From Streptomyces sp. AC555_RSS877 (GTDB taxonomy: Bacteria; Actinomycetota; Actinomycetes; Streptomycetales; Streptomycetaceae): 47,378 nucleotides of DNA. Made by a program: the position numbers and the translations under genes. The first letter of the stretch is position 1, and the number at the start of each line of letters is the position of its first letter. Of this stretch, positions 32,460 to 40,844 are shown piece after piece. The stretch is from the NCBI RefSeq assembly GCF_019049245.1, contig NZ_JAGMUK010000080.1, positions 34,037-81,414 on the forward strand. The letters run 5' to 3'. A model generated the notes under the pieces. It saw only the letters and a list, made by a program, of their open reading frames with translations. It was not told where the DNA came from and made no database searches.

Positions 32460-33302
32460 GTGCCAGAGCCGGTACTGAAGGTCGACAACCTCGTCGTCCG
32501 CTACGGCAGCCGGAAGAGTGCCGGGACTACGGTGATCGACGACGTCTCCTTCGATCTGCGCGCCGGGGAGACACTGAGCCTGGTCGGCGAGTCCGGTTCG
32601 GGCAAGACGACCATCGGCCGTGCGGTCCTCGGACTCGCGCCGGTCACGGCAGGCTCGATCACCTTCCGCGGCGAGACCATCAGCAACATCTCCCGGGCCC
32701 GCCGACGCAAGGTCGCCCGCGACATCCAGGTCATCTTCCAGGACCCCTACTCGTCACTCAACCCGTCCATGCAGGTCGAGGACATCCTCGTCGAACCCCT
32801 CGTCGCAGCCGGGGCCGAGGCCGGCCGAACCCGCGTACGGGAACTGCTGGACGCCGTCGGTCTTCCGGCCGACTCCGGCGGGAGGTATCCGCGGGAGTTC
32901 TCCGGCGGGCAGCGGCAACGGATCGCGATCGCTCGCGCGCTCGCCCTCGATCCCTCGGTCATCATCTGCGACGAACCCACCAGCGCTCTGGACGTGACCA
33001 CTCAGGCCCGCGTCCTCACGCTCCTGCAGGACATCCAGCGCCGGACGGGCGTGGCCTACCTGTTCATCAGCCACGACCTGGGCGTCGTGAACGAGGTGAG
33101 CGACCGGATCGCCGTCCTCCACCAGGGGCGCATCGCGGAGATCGGCAAGGCACACGACGTCGCGACGAACCCACAGCACCCCTACACCCGCAGGTTGCAG
33201 ATGGCGGCTCCCGTCGCGGATCCGAAGAAACAACGCATCCGGCGCGCCAAGCGGCTGCAACTCGACACCGCAGAGCTTTCCGACCTCAAGGGGAACTCAT
33301 GA
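32460..33302 (+). CDS. ABC transporter ATP-binding protein, DppF type
   Basis: The 280-residue protein starts at GTG 32460 with GGAGG (32449-32453) upstream. Walker A GESGSGKTTIGR, Q-loop QVIFQDPYSSLNPSM, signature FSGGQRQRIAIA and Walker B VIICDEPTSALDV are all present, followed by the switch His in FISHDLGVV. The C-terminal extension (TNPQHPYTRRLQMAAPV) is the oligopeptide/dipeptide-transporter tail. It pairs with the DppD half of the preceding fusion. The stop overlaps the next ATG (ATGA), placing the exported hydrolase in the same operon. Confidence 0.94.
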   Translation: MPEPVLKVDNLVVRYGSRKSAGTTVIDDVSFDLRAGETLSLVGESGSGKTTIGRAVLGLAPVTAGSITFRGETISNISRARRRKVARDIQVIFQDPYSSLNPSMQVEDILVEPLVAAGAEAGRTRVRELLDAVGLPADSGGRYPREFSGGQRQRIAIARALALDPSVIICDEPTSALDVTTQARVLTLLQDIQRRTGVAYLFISHDLGVVNEVSDRIAVLHQGRIAEIGKAHDVATNPQHPYTRRLQMAAPVADPKKQRIRRAKRLQLDTAELSDLKGNS

Positions 33303-35392
33303 AGACACACGGAACGGCCGGTGACGACAGGTCGCACGGTTCCCCGGCAGGGGCATGGTCAAGACGCCATTTCGTCCGCAACGCGACAGCCGGCGCCGTG
33401 GTGGTGCTGGGCGCGTCGTCGATCCAGGTCCCCAGCGCCGCGGCCGCATCCCGGCCGCAGTGCACGGCGCGCGTCACCGGCGGGCCGATATGGGTCACAC
33501 CCGACTGCGACGACCCCCTGTACAACCAACCTGTGATCGACAGCGAGGCGAACCTCACCACACCGGTGCCGCACCGCAAGGTCTCGGGCCACTTCGCGGG
33601 CACTGACAAGAAGTTCACCCTCTGCCTCCCCTTGAAGCGGCAGTGGCAGGGCCGCTTCTTCCACAAGGTGTATCCGCTGCAGGACGAGAACCCAGCCGCC
33701 GAGGACATCGCCTTCGGAGTGGACAGCGGCGCCTACGTCGTGCAGACGAACGGCGGCATCGGCTACCGCGTGGACGCGGCCACGGCCAAGTTCTCCCGGA
33801 CGTACGCGGCGCGGTACTACGGCTCGAAGCGACGTATCCACGGCTACGTCTACGGCGGCAGCGGAGGCTCCTACCAGACCATCGGCGCCATCGAGAACAC
33901 CTCGGGCGTGTGGGACGGCGCGGTGCCCTTCATCCCCGGCACGCCGGCCGCCGTCCCCAATAGCTTCACCGTCCGCGCCCTGGCCCGGCTCGTCCTGCGC
34001 GACAAGGCACCTCTGATCGCCGACTCGGTGGCACCCGGGGGCAGCGGCGACCCGTACGCACACCTCAACCAGGTGGAGCGGGCCATGCTGCGAGAAGCCA
34101 CGCGAATGGGTGTTCCGCTCCGGGCCTGGGAGGACTATCGCTACGTGCTGGGGCTGACCGCCCCCGACGGCCTCCTCGGGTTCACGGCCCTCGTGCGCAG
34201 TATGGATCCCACCTACGCGGACGATTTCTGGGGCACGCCGGGCTACCTCGGCACCGAGCAGTCGCCCCTCGGCGATCTGATCCGTGCCGCGCGAATCGAC
34301 CATCAGACCACGGTCAAGCAGATCAACCGGGACACCCAGAACAAGCCGACGAGCCTTGTCCTCGACACCGCGCCGTCCCAGCCGGACACAACGGGACTGG
34401 ATTTCAGCGCCTACGAAAGCGACGGCACGACGGTCATCGGAACGCTGTCGGGTTCATTCGACCCGACCACGCGGGTCCTCACCCTCGACAGCGGGAACAA
34501 CGCCGGGGTGCTGGCCGCCCTCGGTACCGGCGACAAGCTGCACATGGGCAACCGATGGTCCCTCGCCTTCCGCGCCTACCACCGCTACCAGGTTCCGACC
34601 CGTCCCGGCTTCTACGCCTGGGACCAGTACCGGGGATCCGACGGGCAGCCCCTCTACCCGCAGCGCAAGGTCCAAGTCGGCCCCGCCATCTCCGCGTCCA
34701 CCAGCGGCGGCGGCACGCACACGGGCAGGATCAACGGCAAGGTCATCGTCGTCGCCAACCTCCTCGACACCGACGCCTACCCCTGGCCCGCCGACTGGTA
34801 CCGCGCGCGGGTCAAGGAAGCCCTCGGCGAGGGATACGACGACAGCTTCCGCCTCTGGTTCAACGACAACGCCGACCACCTCGAAGGCCCCGTCACCGGC
34901 GCCCGCGCGGCCCGGCTCGTCGAGTTCACCGGCATCCTGCAGCAAGCGCTACGCGACCTGAGCAGCTGGGTGGAGAAGGGTGTGGCACCGGCGCGCTCGA
35001 CTCCCTATGCCGTGGAGGACAGCCAGGTCGAGGTGCCAGGAAATGCCACGGCTCGCCGGGGAATCCAGCCCGTCGTCGATCTGACCGTCGACGGCACCGA
35101 CAGGATCGATGTGGCCGTCGGCCGGTCCGTCACCTTCAAGGCCAGGATCGAGGTCCCGCCCGCCGCCGGCCGCATTGTGACGACGGAATGGGACTTCGCC
35201 GGCACCGGCACCTTCACGCCCAAGTCCTTCGGGCTGTCTCGCCGAACCGTCGAGGTGAGCCAGACGTTCACCTACTCCAAGCCGGGCACGTACTTCCCGG
35301 TGCTGAGGGTGGCGGCGCAACGGCAAGGCGACACCGCAACCCCCTTCGCCCAGGTGGCGAACCTCGGCCGGGTGCGCGTCGTCGTCCACTAG
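33299..35392 (+). CDS. Tat-exported alpha/beta-hydrolase-like enzyme (tannase-like) with C-terminal PKD-like domain
   Basis: The 697-residue protein has a twin-arginine signal (SRRHFVRNATAGAVVVLGAS, cleavage probably after the Ala run near 50). The nucleophile-elbow-like sequence GYVYGGSGGSYQTIGAIEN (candidate Ser188) is followed by VWDGAVPFIPGTP, as in tannase/feruloyl esterases. NLLDTDAYPWPADWYRARV and RLWFNDNADHLEG supply a plausible catalytic Asp and His. Residues ~605-695 look like a PKD fold (TTEWDFAGTGTFTPKSF, FTYSKPGTYFPVLRV). It is the only exported enzyme of the locus and may release ester groups or open the glycan outside before ABC import. Overlap with the ATPase gene shows cotranscription. 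Substrate unknown. Confidence 0.75.
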   Translation: MKTHGTAGDDRSHGSPAGAWSRRHFVRNATAGAVVVLGASSIQVPSAAAASRPQCTARVTGGPIWVTPDCDDPLYNQPVIDSEANLTTPVPHRKVSGHFAGTDKKFTLCLPLKRQWQGRFFHKVYPLQDENPAAEDIAFGVDSGAYVVQTNGGIGYRVDAATAKFSRTYAARYYGSKRRIHGYVYGGSGGSYQTIGAIENTSGVWDGAVPFIPGTPAAVPNSFTVRALARLVLRDKAPLIADSVAPGGSGDPYAHLNQVERAMLREATRMGVPLRAWEDYRYVLGLTAPDGLLGFTALVRSMDPTYADDFWGTPGYLGTEQSPLGDLIRAARIDHQTTVKQINRDTQNKPTSLVLDTAPSQPDTTGLDFSAYESDGTTVIGTLSGSFDPTTRVLTLDSGNNAGVLAALGTGDKLHMGNRWSLAFRAYHRYQVPTRPGFYAWDQYRGSDGQPLYPQRKVQVGPAISASTSGGGTHTGRINGKVIVVANLLDTDAYPWPADWYRARVKEALGEGYDDSFRLWFNDNADHLEGPVTGARAARLVEFTGILQQALRDLSSWVEKGVAPARSTPYAVEDSQVEVPGNATARRGIQPVVDLTVDGTDRIDVAVGRSVTFKARIEVPPAAGRIVTTEWDFAGTGTFTPKSFGLSRRTVEVSQTFTYSKPGTYFPVLRVAAQRQGDTATPFAQVANLGRVRVVVH

Positions 35393-35634
35393 AGATCCCC
35401 TTTCGCCTCCACCAGGTCCTGCGCACAAGATGCGTCCGGTTGCGGCACGTCAGTCTGAGGCCAGCTGGGACAGATCTCGGCGAGTTTGTCCGCGAGGGCC
35501 GGCTCCGCCGCGGACGTGCAGGCCAACGCCGGCGCGGGACGTCCTCTACGTCGCGTCGGGAGCTGTTGAGGGGGCGGCTTCCGACCGGCTTTGCCTGCGG
35601 AGCCGACGCTGAACAGACGAGAGGAGAGTTCCGC

Positions 35635-36159
35635 GTGGCAGATCGTGAAGTCATCCTCCGGCCAGAACGTGCCGGAGGACTTGGCCGGGGTGGCGGACAT
35701 CTATGTCCACTACGTCCTGAACACGGTGGCTACATTCGAAGTCGAGCCCCCCTCGGCCGAGCGTTGGCTGCAACGGTTCGAGGACCTCGGCGCTCGGGGG
35801 CTGCCTTTCCTGGTGGTGGTCGCGGCGGATGAGGTGGCGGGTTACTCCTATGCCGCGCCGTGGCGCCCCAAGCCCAGCAACCGGCACGTGGCAGAGGACG
35901 CCGTCTACCTCTCGCCGAAGTACGTCGGCCGCGGCCTGGGCACGAAACTGCTGGAAGCACTGGTGAAAGCCTCCGCCGGGTGCGGCCTGCGCCAGATGAT
36001 CGCGGTGATCGCCGACACCGGGGACGATGCCTCACCGCCCTGCATCGCCGCTTCGGCTTCCAGCACGTGGGCCGACTGACTGCCGTCGGTCACAAGGACG
36101 GCCGTTGGCTGGACACCATCCTCATGCAGCGCGACCTCATCACCGACGCGACCCCATGA
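35635..36159 (+). pseudogene. GNAT N-acetyltransferase (phosphinothricin acetyltransferase-like) with two frameshifts
   Basis: GTG 35635 (GAGGAGAG upstream) opens VADREVILRPER, but an extra base near 35668 moves the frame. The family sequence continues as PEDLAGVADIYVHYVLNTVA and AVYLSPKYVGRGLGTKLLEA, holding the acetyl-CoA loop (GRGLGT). A missing base near 36030 returns to the first frame for ALHRRFGFQHVGRLTAVGHK and the end at 36159. Two opposite shifts leave no complete enzyme. The preceding 240 bp (35393-35634) hold nothing I recognise. Homologues acetylate small amines or amino acids such as phosphinothricin or methionine sulfoximine. Confidence 0.85.
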
Positions 36160-36179
36160 CCGCGGCGGCGAGGCCGCGG
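36160..36179 (+). terminator. Short GC hairpin after the acetyltransferase relic
   Basis: CCGCGGC-N6-GCCGCGG starts at the stop codon's edge. It could end transcription before the sugar operon promoter at 36317. Confidence 0.5.
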
Positions 36180-36316
36180 GGCAATGACGCACAGACAGAT
36201 GATGAGTACCCGGTCCTGGCCTCCAGTGTCGGCGTAGCTCAGGTTCGGCATTCCGGCAGCCTGCGGCCGTACGCCGCCCCCCTTACAGCCTCCTGCGACT
36301 GCGCCGACGCAAGCCC

Positions 36317-36353
36317 TTGACACATCGCTGGCTCATTCCTAGCGTGATGTGCA
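36317..36353 (+). promoter_or_regulatory. Promoter of the isomerase-transketolase-kinase operon, leaderless, with a dyad in the spacer
   Basis: TTGACA (36317-36322), 17-nt spacer, TAGCGT (36340-36345); a start point about 7 nt further falls on the ATG at 36353. No Shine-Dalgarno sequence is present, so the mRNA is probably leaderless. The imperfect dyad CATCGCT (36323-36329)...AGCGTGATG (36341-36349) spans spacer and -10 and is a candidate operator for the SorC protein encoded downstream. Confidence 0.65.
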
Positions 36354-37384
36354 TGCCTACTCATAGTCGAATAGACATTCAAAATCGGCGTGAGCCGATC
36401 TACGGCGCAGGCGTCTGGCACTTCGCCACCTACGTCGACCGCTACGCCACGGACGGATACGGCGGCCCGCGCACCGTCCTCGAAGCCATCAAGCTGGCCG
36501 GAGCGGTCGATGGCCTGTCCGTCCTCGACCTGAACTGGCCCTTCCCTCCCGGCGACATCAGCACGGCCGAAGTACGCGCCGCGCTGGCCGAGCAGCAACT
36601 GCGCGCCATCGCGGTGACGCCGGAGTTCTACACCGGCAAGTTCGCCAAGGGCGGTTTCACCAACCCCGATCCCGCCGTCCGCCGGAAGGCCATCGACCTG
36701 GTCGCAGCGTCCGCCGAGGTCGGTCGCGAACTCGGCGTGGACTACGTCAAGATCTGGCCGGGACAGGACGGCTACGACTATCCCTTCCAGGCCGACTACA
36801 CCGACCTGTGGGCCAAGTCGGTGGACGCGCTGCGCGAGCTCGCCCAGTCGTTCCCGGACCTGAAGTTCGCGATCGAGTACAAGCCGCGTGAGCCGCGCAA
36901 CCGGATGGTCTTCTCCTCCGTGGCACGCACCCTGCTCGCGATCCAGGACATGGGCGTGGACAACGTCGGTGTCCTGCTGGACTTCGGCCACTCCCTGTAC
37001 GGCGGCGAGACCCCGGCCGAGGCAGCACGGATGGCGATCGCTCGCAACAAGCTGTTCGCCATCGACGTCAACGACAACTTCCGCGGCTGGGACGACGACA
37101 TGGTCGTCGGCTCGGTGCACCTGCTGGAGACCTTCGAGTTCTTCTTCGCGCTGCACGACGCCGGCTGGCAGGGCGTCTGGCAGCTGGATCAGTTCCCCTT
37201 CCGCGAGGACCCGGTCGAGGCCGCACGCACCGGCATCCGGACCATGCGCGCCTTCCACCAGGCGCTGGGCTACCTCGACCGGGACGAACTGGCCGCCGCC
37301 CAGTCGGCGCAGGACGCCCTGGGCGCGCAGCGCATCGCGAAGCGGGCGCTGTTTCGTGCGCTCGCGGAAAGTGAATCCGAGTGA
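36353..37384 (+). CDS. Xylose-isomerase-like TIM-barrel sugar isomerase/epimerase
   Basis: The 343-residue protein starts at the probably leaderless ATG 36353. AP_endonuc_2-type fold: barrel strands with YVKIWPGQDGYDYPFQADYT, the metal-site Glu in LKFAIEYKPREP, DFGHSLYGGETP, and the C-terminal WQGVWQLDQFPFREDPVEAA, matching sugar isomerases of the L-rhamnose isomerase/tagatose epimerase-like group. It starts a four-gene operon with split transketolase and FGGY kinase, overlapping the transketolase gene as GTGA. In that context D-apiose to D-apulose isomerisation is my best guess; xylose, rhamnose or another aldose remain possible. Confidence 0.85.
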   Translation: MPTHSRIDIQNRREPIYGAGVWHFATYVDRYATDGYGGPRTVLEAIKLAGAVDGLSVLDLNWPFPPGDISTAEVRAALAEQQLRAIAVTPEFYTGKFAKGGFTNPDPAVRRKAIDLVAASAEVGRELGVDYVKIWPGQDGYDYPFQADYTDLWAKSVDALRELAQSFPDLKFAIEYKPREPRNRMVFSSVARTLLAIQDMGVDNVGVLLDFGHSLYGGETPAEAARMAIARNKLFAIDVNDNFRGWDDDMVVGSVHLLETFEFFFALHDAGWQGVWQLDQFPFREDPVEAARTGIRTMRAFHQALGYLDRDELAAAQSAQDALGAQRIAKRALFRALAESESE

Positions 37385-38289
37385 CCACCACCCTGGAAAC
37401 CATGGCTCCGCTGCGGCCCGACGAGGACGCTGCCCGGATGTACCACCAGCGCAGCGCCCAGTTGCGGGCGGCATCGCCGACCGAGGCCGCCCGGGCCCTC
37501 GCCGAGATCTCGACCTCCGTCCGCCGTGACATCCTCACCACGATCCAGTCGGCGGGCATGGGCCACGTCGGCGGTGACCTGTCCGTGACCGATCTGCTGG
37601 TCACGGCTCTGTGGGGGACCTTGCGGATGCATCCGTCCGAGCCCGAGCATCCCCAGCGCGACCGCTTCGTCCTGAGCAAGGGGCACTGTGCCGCGGCGCT
37701 GTACTCGACGTTGGCCTCCTGTGGGTTCTTCCCGCGGGCCCGCCTCAGCGAGTTCATGGCCCCGCTGTCGCCGCTCAACGGTCATCCCGCCCGGCTGAAG
37801 GTCCCCGGTGTGGAGACCAACACCGGTCCGCTCGGACACGGCTTCCCGGTCGCCACTGGTATCGCACTCGGAGCGCGACTGCGCGGCCAGACGTGGCGGA
37901 CCATCGTCGTGCTGGGCGACGGAGAGATCCAGGAAGGCAGCAACTGGGAGGCCGCGATGACAGCCGCCCACTACGAACTGGCCGACCTGACGGCTGTGGT
38001 GGACCGCAACCGGCTGCAGCAGGGCGCCCGTACCGAGGACACCAAGTCCCTGGAGCCGCTGGACGCGAAGTGGGCCAGCTTCGGGTGGGAGGTCCGTGTC
38101 ATCGACGGCCACGACCACGAGGCGATCAAACAGGCGTACGCGCCGTCGACCACGGGTCGCCCGGTCGCGGTGATCGCCAACACCGTCAAGGGCAAGGGTG
38201 TCTCGTTCATGGAAGACCGCGTCGAGTGGCACCACAAGGTGCCCACCGATGAACAGGTCCGACTCGCGCTCGAGGAGCTGAACCGATGA
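37381..38289 (+). CDS. Transketolase N-terminal subunit (thiamine-diphosphate binding)
   Basis: The 302-residue protein starts at GTG 37381. SAGMGHVGGDLSVTDLLVTA and FVLSKGHCAAALYS match the N-terminal half of transketolases. The TPP/Mg site begins GDGEIQEGSNWEA and ends about 25 residues later at VVDRNRLQ. HEAIKQAY and VIANTVKGKGVSFME complete the half. The partner half is the next gene, overlapped by 4 bp. Split transketolases with an isomerase and a sugar kinase are the known arrangement for apulose-4-phosphate transketolase (AptAB), which makes dihydroxyacetone phosphate and xylulose 5-phosphate; assignment here is by context. Confidence 0.92.
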   Translation: MTTTLETMAPLRPDEDAARMYHQRSAQLRAASPTEAARALAEISTSVRRDILTTIQSAGMGHVGGDLSVTDLLVTALWGTLRMHPSEPEHPQRDRFVLSKGHCAAALYSTLASCGFFPRARLSEFMAPLSPLNGHPARLKVPGVETNTGPLGHGFPVATGIALGARLRGQTWRTIVVLGDGEIQEGSNWEAAMTAAHYELADLTAVVDRNRLQQGARTEDTKSLEPLDAKWASFGWEVRVIDGHDHEAIKQAYAPSTTGRPVAVIANTVKGKGVSFMEDRVEWHHKVPTDEQVRLALEELNR

Positions 38290-39239
38290 CCGCCGTGGCC
38301 GCGCAGACCCCCACGTTCGACTGCCGGGCGGACTTCGCCGACGAGCTTGCCGTACTGGCCCGCGCCGATGAGCGGATCGTGGCGGTGTGCAATGACTCGG
38401 TGGGCTCCAGCAACCTCGTCCAGTTCCGTGAGGAGTTCCCCATCCGGCTGGTCAACGTGGGCATCGCGGAGCAGGACATGGTCGGTGTGGCGGCCGGCCT
38501 CGCCAACGCCGGGTTCGTTCCGTTCGTGTCCGCCGCGACGCCCTTTCTGACGGGGCGTGCGCTGGAACAGATCAAGGCTGACATCGCCTACACCTACCGG
38601 CATGTCGTGCTGTGCGGGCAGAGCCCCGGCATGGCCTACGGCGAGCTCGGCCCCACCCATCACGGCATCGAGGACCTCTCCTGGATGCGTGCGATACCCG
38701 GTCTGGAGATCATCGTTCCCGCGGATCCTGCGGAGACCCGCAGCGCGGTGCGCTGGGCCGCCGCATCGGGCAAGCCGACCTACATCCGCGTTCCCCGGTT
38801 CAAGGTCCCCGCTGTCACTCCCGAGGGCACGCCGTTCGAAGCCGGCCGGGCCGCCTGTCTCGCCGACGGCACCGATGTCACCCTGATCGCCGTGGGCACG
38901 ATGGTCTCGCGTGCGCTGCAGGCAGCCGAAATCCTCGGGCGGCAGGGGGTCTCGGCCCGCGTGCTCAACATGACGTTCGTCGAGCCACTCGACGTGGCTT
39001 CCGTGGTGGCCGCCGCCCGGGAGACCACTGCCATCGTCACCGCGGAGGAAGGGCTCCTCTCCGGTGGTCTGGGAGCCGCGGTCGCCAAGGTCGTGGCCGA
39101 GCACGACCCTGTCCCGGTGCGCATGTTGGGCGTGCCCACCTTCGCCCCGACCGGCAGCGCGTCCTTCCTTCTCGACCATTTCGGCCTGAACGCCGAAGGC
39201 ATCGCCGCCGCCGCGCGCGAGGCCCTTGGACGGGCCTGA
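38286..39239 (+). CDS. Transketolase C-terminal subunit
   Basis: The 317-residue protein is the pyrimidine-binding and C-terminal half. VNVGIAEQDMVGVAAGLANA carries the catalytic Glu that activates TPP, and YGELGPTHHGIEDLSWMRAI follows as in other split transketolases. The C-terminal Rossmann-like domain (VTLIAVGTMVSRALQAAEIL) ends near 317. The ATG overlaps the previous stop. It forms the active alpha-beta enzyme with the preceding subunit. The same pattern also resembles 1-deoxyxylulose-5-phosphate synthase halves, but the neighbours favour sugar catabolism. Confidence 0.92.
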   Translation: MTAVAAQTPTFDCRADFADELAVLARADERIVAVCNDSVGSSNLVQFREEFPIRLVNVGIAEQDMVGVAAGLANAGFVPFVSAATPFLTGRALEQIKADIAYTYRHVVLCGQSPGMAYGELGPTHHGIEDLSWMRAIPGLEIIVPADPAETRSAVRWAAASGKPTYIRVPRFKVPAVTPEGTPFEAGRAACLADGTDVTLIAVGTMVSRALQAAEILGRQGVSARVLNMTFVEPLDVASVVAAARETTAIVTAEEGLLSGGLGAAVAKVVAEHDPVPVRMLGVPTFAPTGSASFLLDHFGLNAEGIAAAAREALGRA

Positions 39240-40708
39240 TGAAGCCGCACGTTCTCGCCATCGATCAGGGCACCAGCTCGACCAAGGTGCTGCTCCTGGA
39301 CGCCGCCGGCGAGGTCGTCTCCCGGGCGAGCGCGCCCCTGTCGCAGTCCCACCCGGGCCCCGGCCTGGTGGAGCAGGACGCTCTGGCGCTCCTGGGCAGT
39401 GTGCGCACTGCGGTCGCCGACTGCATGAAGGCCGCTGACCCGCGCTCCGTGGCCGGCGTGGCGCTGAGCACCCAGCGTGAGTCGGTTGTCCTGTGGGACG
39501 CGGTGACCGGCCGGCCCGTCGCTCCTTTGGTCAGCTGGCAGGACCAGCGTGGATCCGAACGCGCCGACCGCCTCGCCCGCGCAGGGATGGGCGAGGCGGT
39601 CAGGCGACGCACTGGTCTTCCGCTCGACCCGATGTTCTCGGCCCTGAAAATGGGAGCACTCCTCGACCAGCACGATCCTTCCCGCGCACTCAGCGGCGCC
39701 GGCCGCCTACGGCTGGGCACCGTGGACGCGTATCTCCTGCACGCGCTGACCGGGGAGCTGGTCACCGAGGTCGGCAACGCTTCCCGAACCCAACTGGTCA
39801 ACCTCACGACAGGTGAGTGGGACGACGAACTGCTCGGCCTGTTCGACGTTCCGCGCCCGGCTCTGAGCCGGATCGTCGCGTCCAACGGGCCCTTCGGCGG
39901 ACTGCGCGGACTCGCCCCGCTGCTCGACGGCACCCCGGTGCTCGCGGTCATGGGTGACTCGCACGCCGCGTTGTTCGCCCACGCCGGCTGGCGGCCGGGC
40001 ATCGTCAAGGTCACCTACGGCACCGGCTCGTCCGTCATGACGATTACGGACTCGACCGAACCGGTGGAGCAGGTGTGCAGCACGATCGCCTGGTCCACCG
40101 GCCGGCCGGCCTTCGCCCACGAGGCCAACATCCGCTCCGCCGGGCGTACCGTCACATGGCTGGCACAGCTGCTCAATACCTCCCCCGACGAGCTCATCCG
40201 GCTCGCGGCCGGCGCGGACGCGGGCGGTGTGACGCTGGTCCCGGCGTTCGGCGGCATCGGAGCGCCCTGGTGGGACGCCGACGCCATACCCGTACTCGCC
40301 GGATTCGGCCTGGGCAGTGGCCGTGCCCATCTGGCGCGCGCCGCGCTGGAATCGGTCGCCTACCAGGTGGCGGACGTCCTCGCCGTGCTGCCCGGCCTGC
40401 ATCAGGTCGTCGCCGACGGAGGCCTGAGCCGCAGCGACGCGCTCATGCAACTGCAGGCCGACGTCGCAGACGTGGCTGTGGCACGCGCCCGGCACCACGA
40501 ACTCTCCGCCGCGGGAGCCGCCCAGCTGGCTGGACTCGAGCTGGGCCTGTGGATGACAGGTGACTTGGAGGAGCGCGCGGACAGCGATATGAAGATCTTC
40601 ACCTCCGGTTGGGACGACGCACAGCGCCGCAGCGCGGTCGCACGATGGCACCGGTGTCTTGAGACCGCGCGCGGCCTCGGGAAGGGCGGTGGCCACGGGC
40701 CGTCATGA
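39239..40708 (+). CDS. FGGY-family carbohydrate kinase
   Basis: The 489-residue kinase starts at ATG 39239, one base into the preceding TGA; the longer open frame upstream is a shadow. The N-terminal phosphate loop is AIDQGTSSTKVLLLD. The middle holds STQRESVVLWD and SWQDQRG, the catalytic-Asp region. The second domain has VKVTYGTGSSVMT and AGFGLGSGRAHLARAALESV, with ADGGLSRSDALMQLQADV matching the FGGY signature 2. In an isomerase/split-transketolase operon it should phosphorylate the ketose formed by the isomerase (apulose, if the apiose reading is right; xylulose otherwise). Confidence 0.92.
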   Translation: MKPHVLAIDQGTSSTKVLLLDAAGEVVSRASAPLSQSHPGPGLVEQDALALLGSVRTAVADCMKAADPRSVAGVALSTQRESVVLWDAVTGRPVAPLVSWQDQRGSERADRLARAGMGEAVRRRTGLPLDPMFSALKMGALLDQHDPSRALSGAGRLRLGTVDAYLLHALTGELVTEVGNASRTQLVNLTTGEWDDELLGLFDVPRPALSRIVASNGPFGGLRGLAPLLDGTPVLAVMGDSHAALFAHAGWRPGIVKVTYGTGSSVMTITDSTEPVEQVCSTIAWSTGRPAFAHEANIRSAGRTVTWLAQLLNTSPDELIRLAAGADAGGVTLVPAFGGIGAPWWDADAIPVLAGFGLGSGRAHLARAALESVAYQVADVLAVLPGLHQVVADGGLSRSDALMQLQADVADVAVARARHHELSAAGAAQLAGLELGLWMTGDLEERADSDMKIFTSGWDDAQRRSAVARWHRCLETARGLGKGGGHGPS

Positions 40709-40844
40709 ATACAGCTGAGCTGCGAGGCCAGAGCTGGGGGGCTGAAGCACGTTCCGCCACGTGGTCCGACGATAGTGTGTTCGGCGGCGATGATGTGCGG
40801 CCCGGCGCCGGCCTGGCCGCCAGAGCGAGGAGGAGGGTGGCACG

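Noticed and set aside
35393..35634. Minus-strand frame with a plausible C-terminus (EPALADKLAEICPSWPQ)
   Set aside because: Too short and without a recognisable family; kept only as an unexplained gap.
38612..39238. A 698-residue frame for the FGGY kinase
   Set aside because: The N-terminal 209 codons overlap the transketolase subunit and have no kinase homology; AIDQGTSSTK begins just after ATG 39239.
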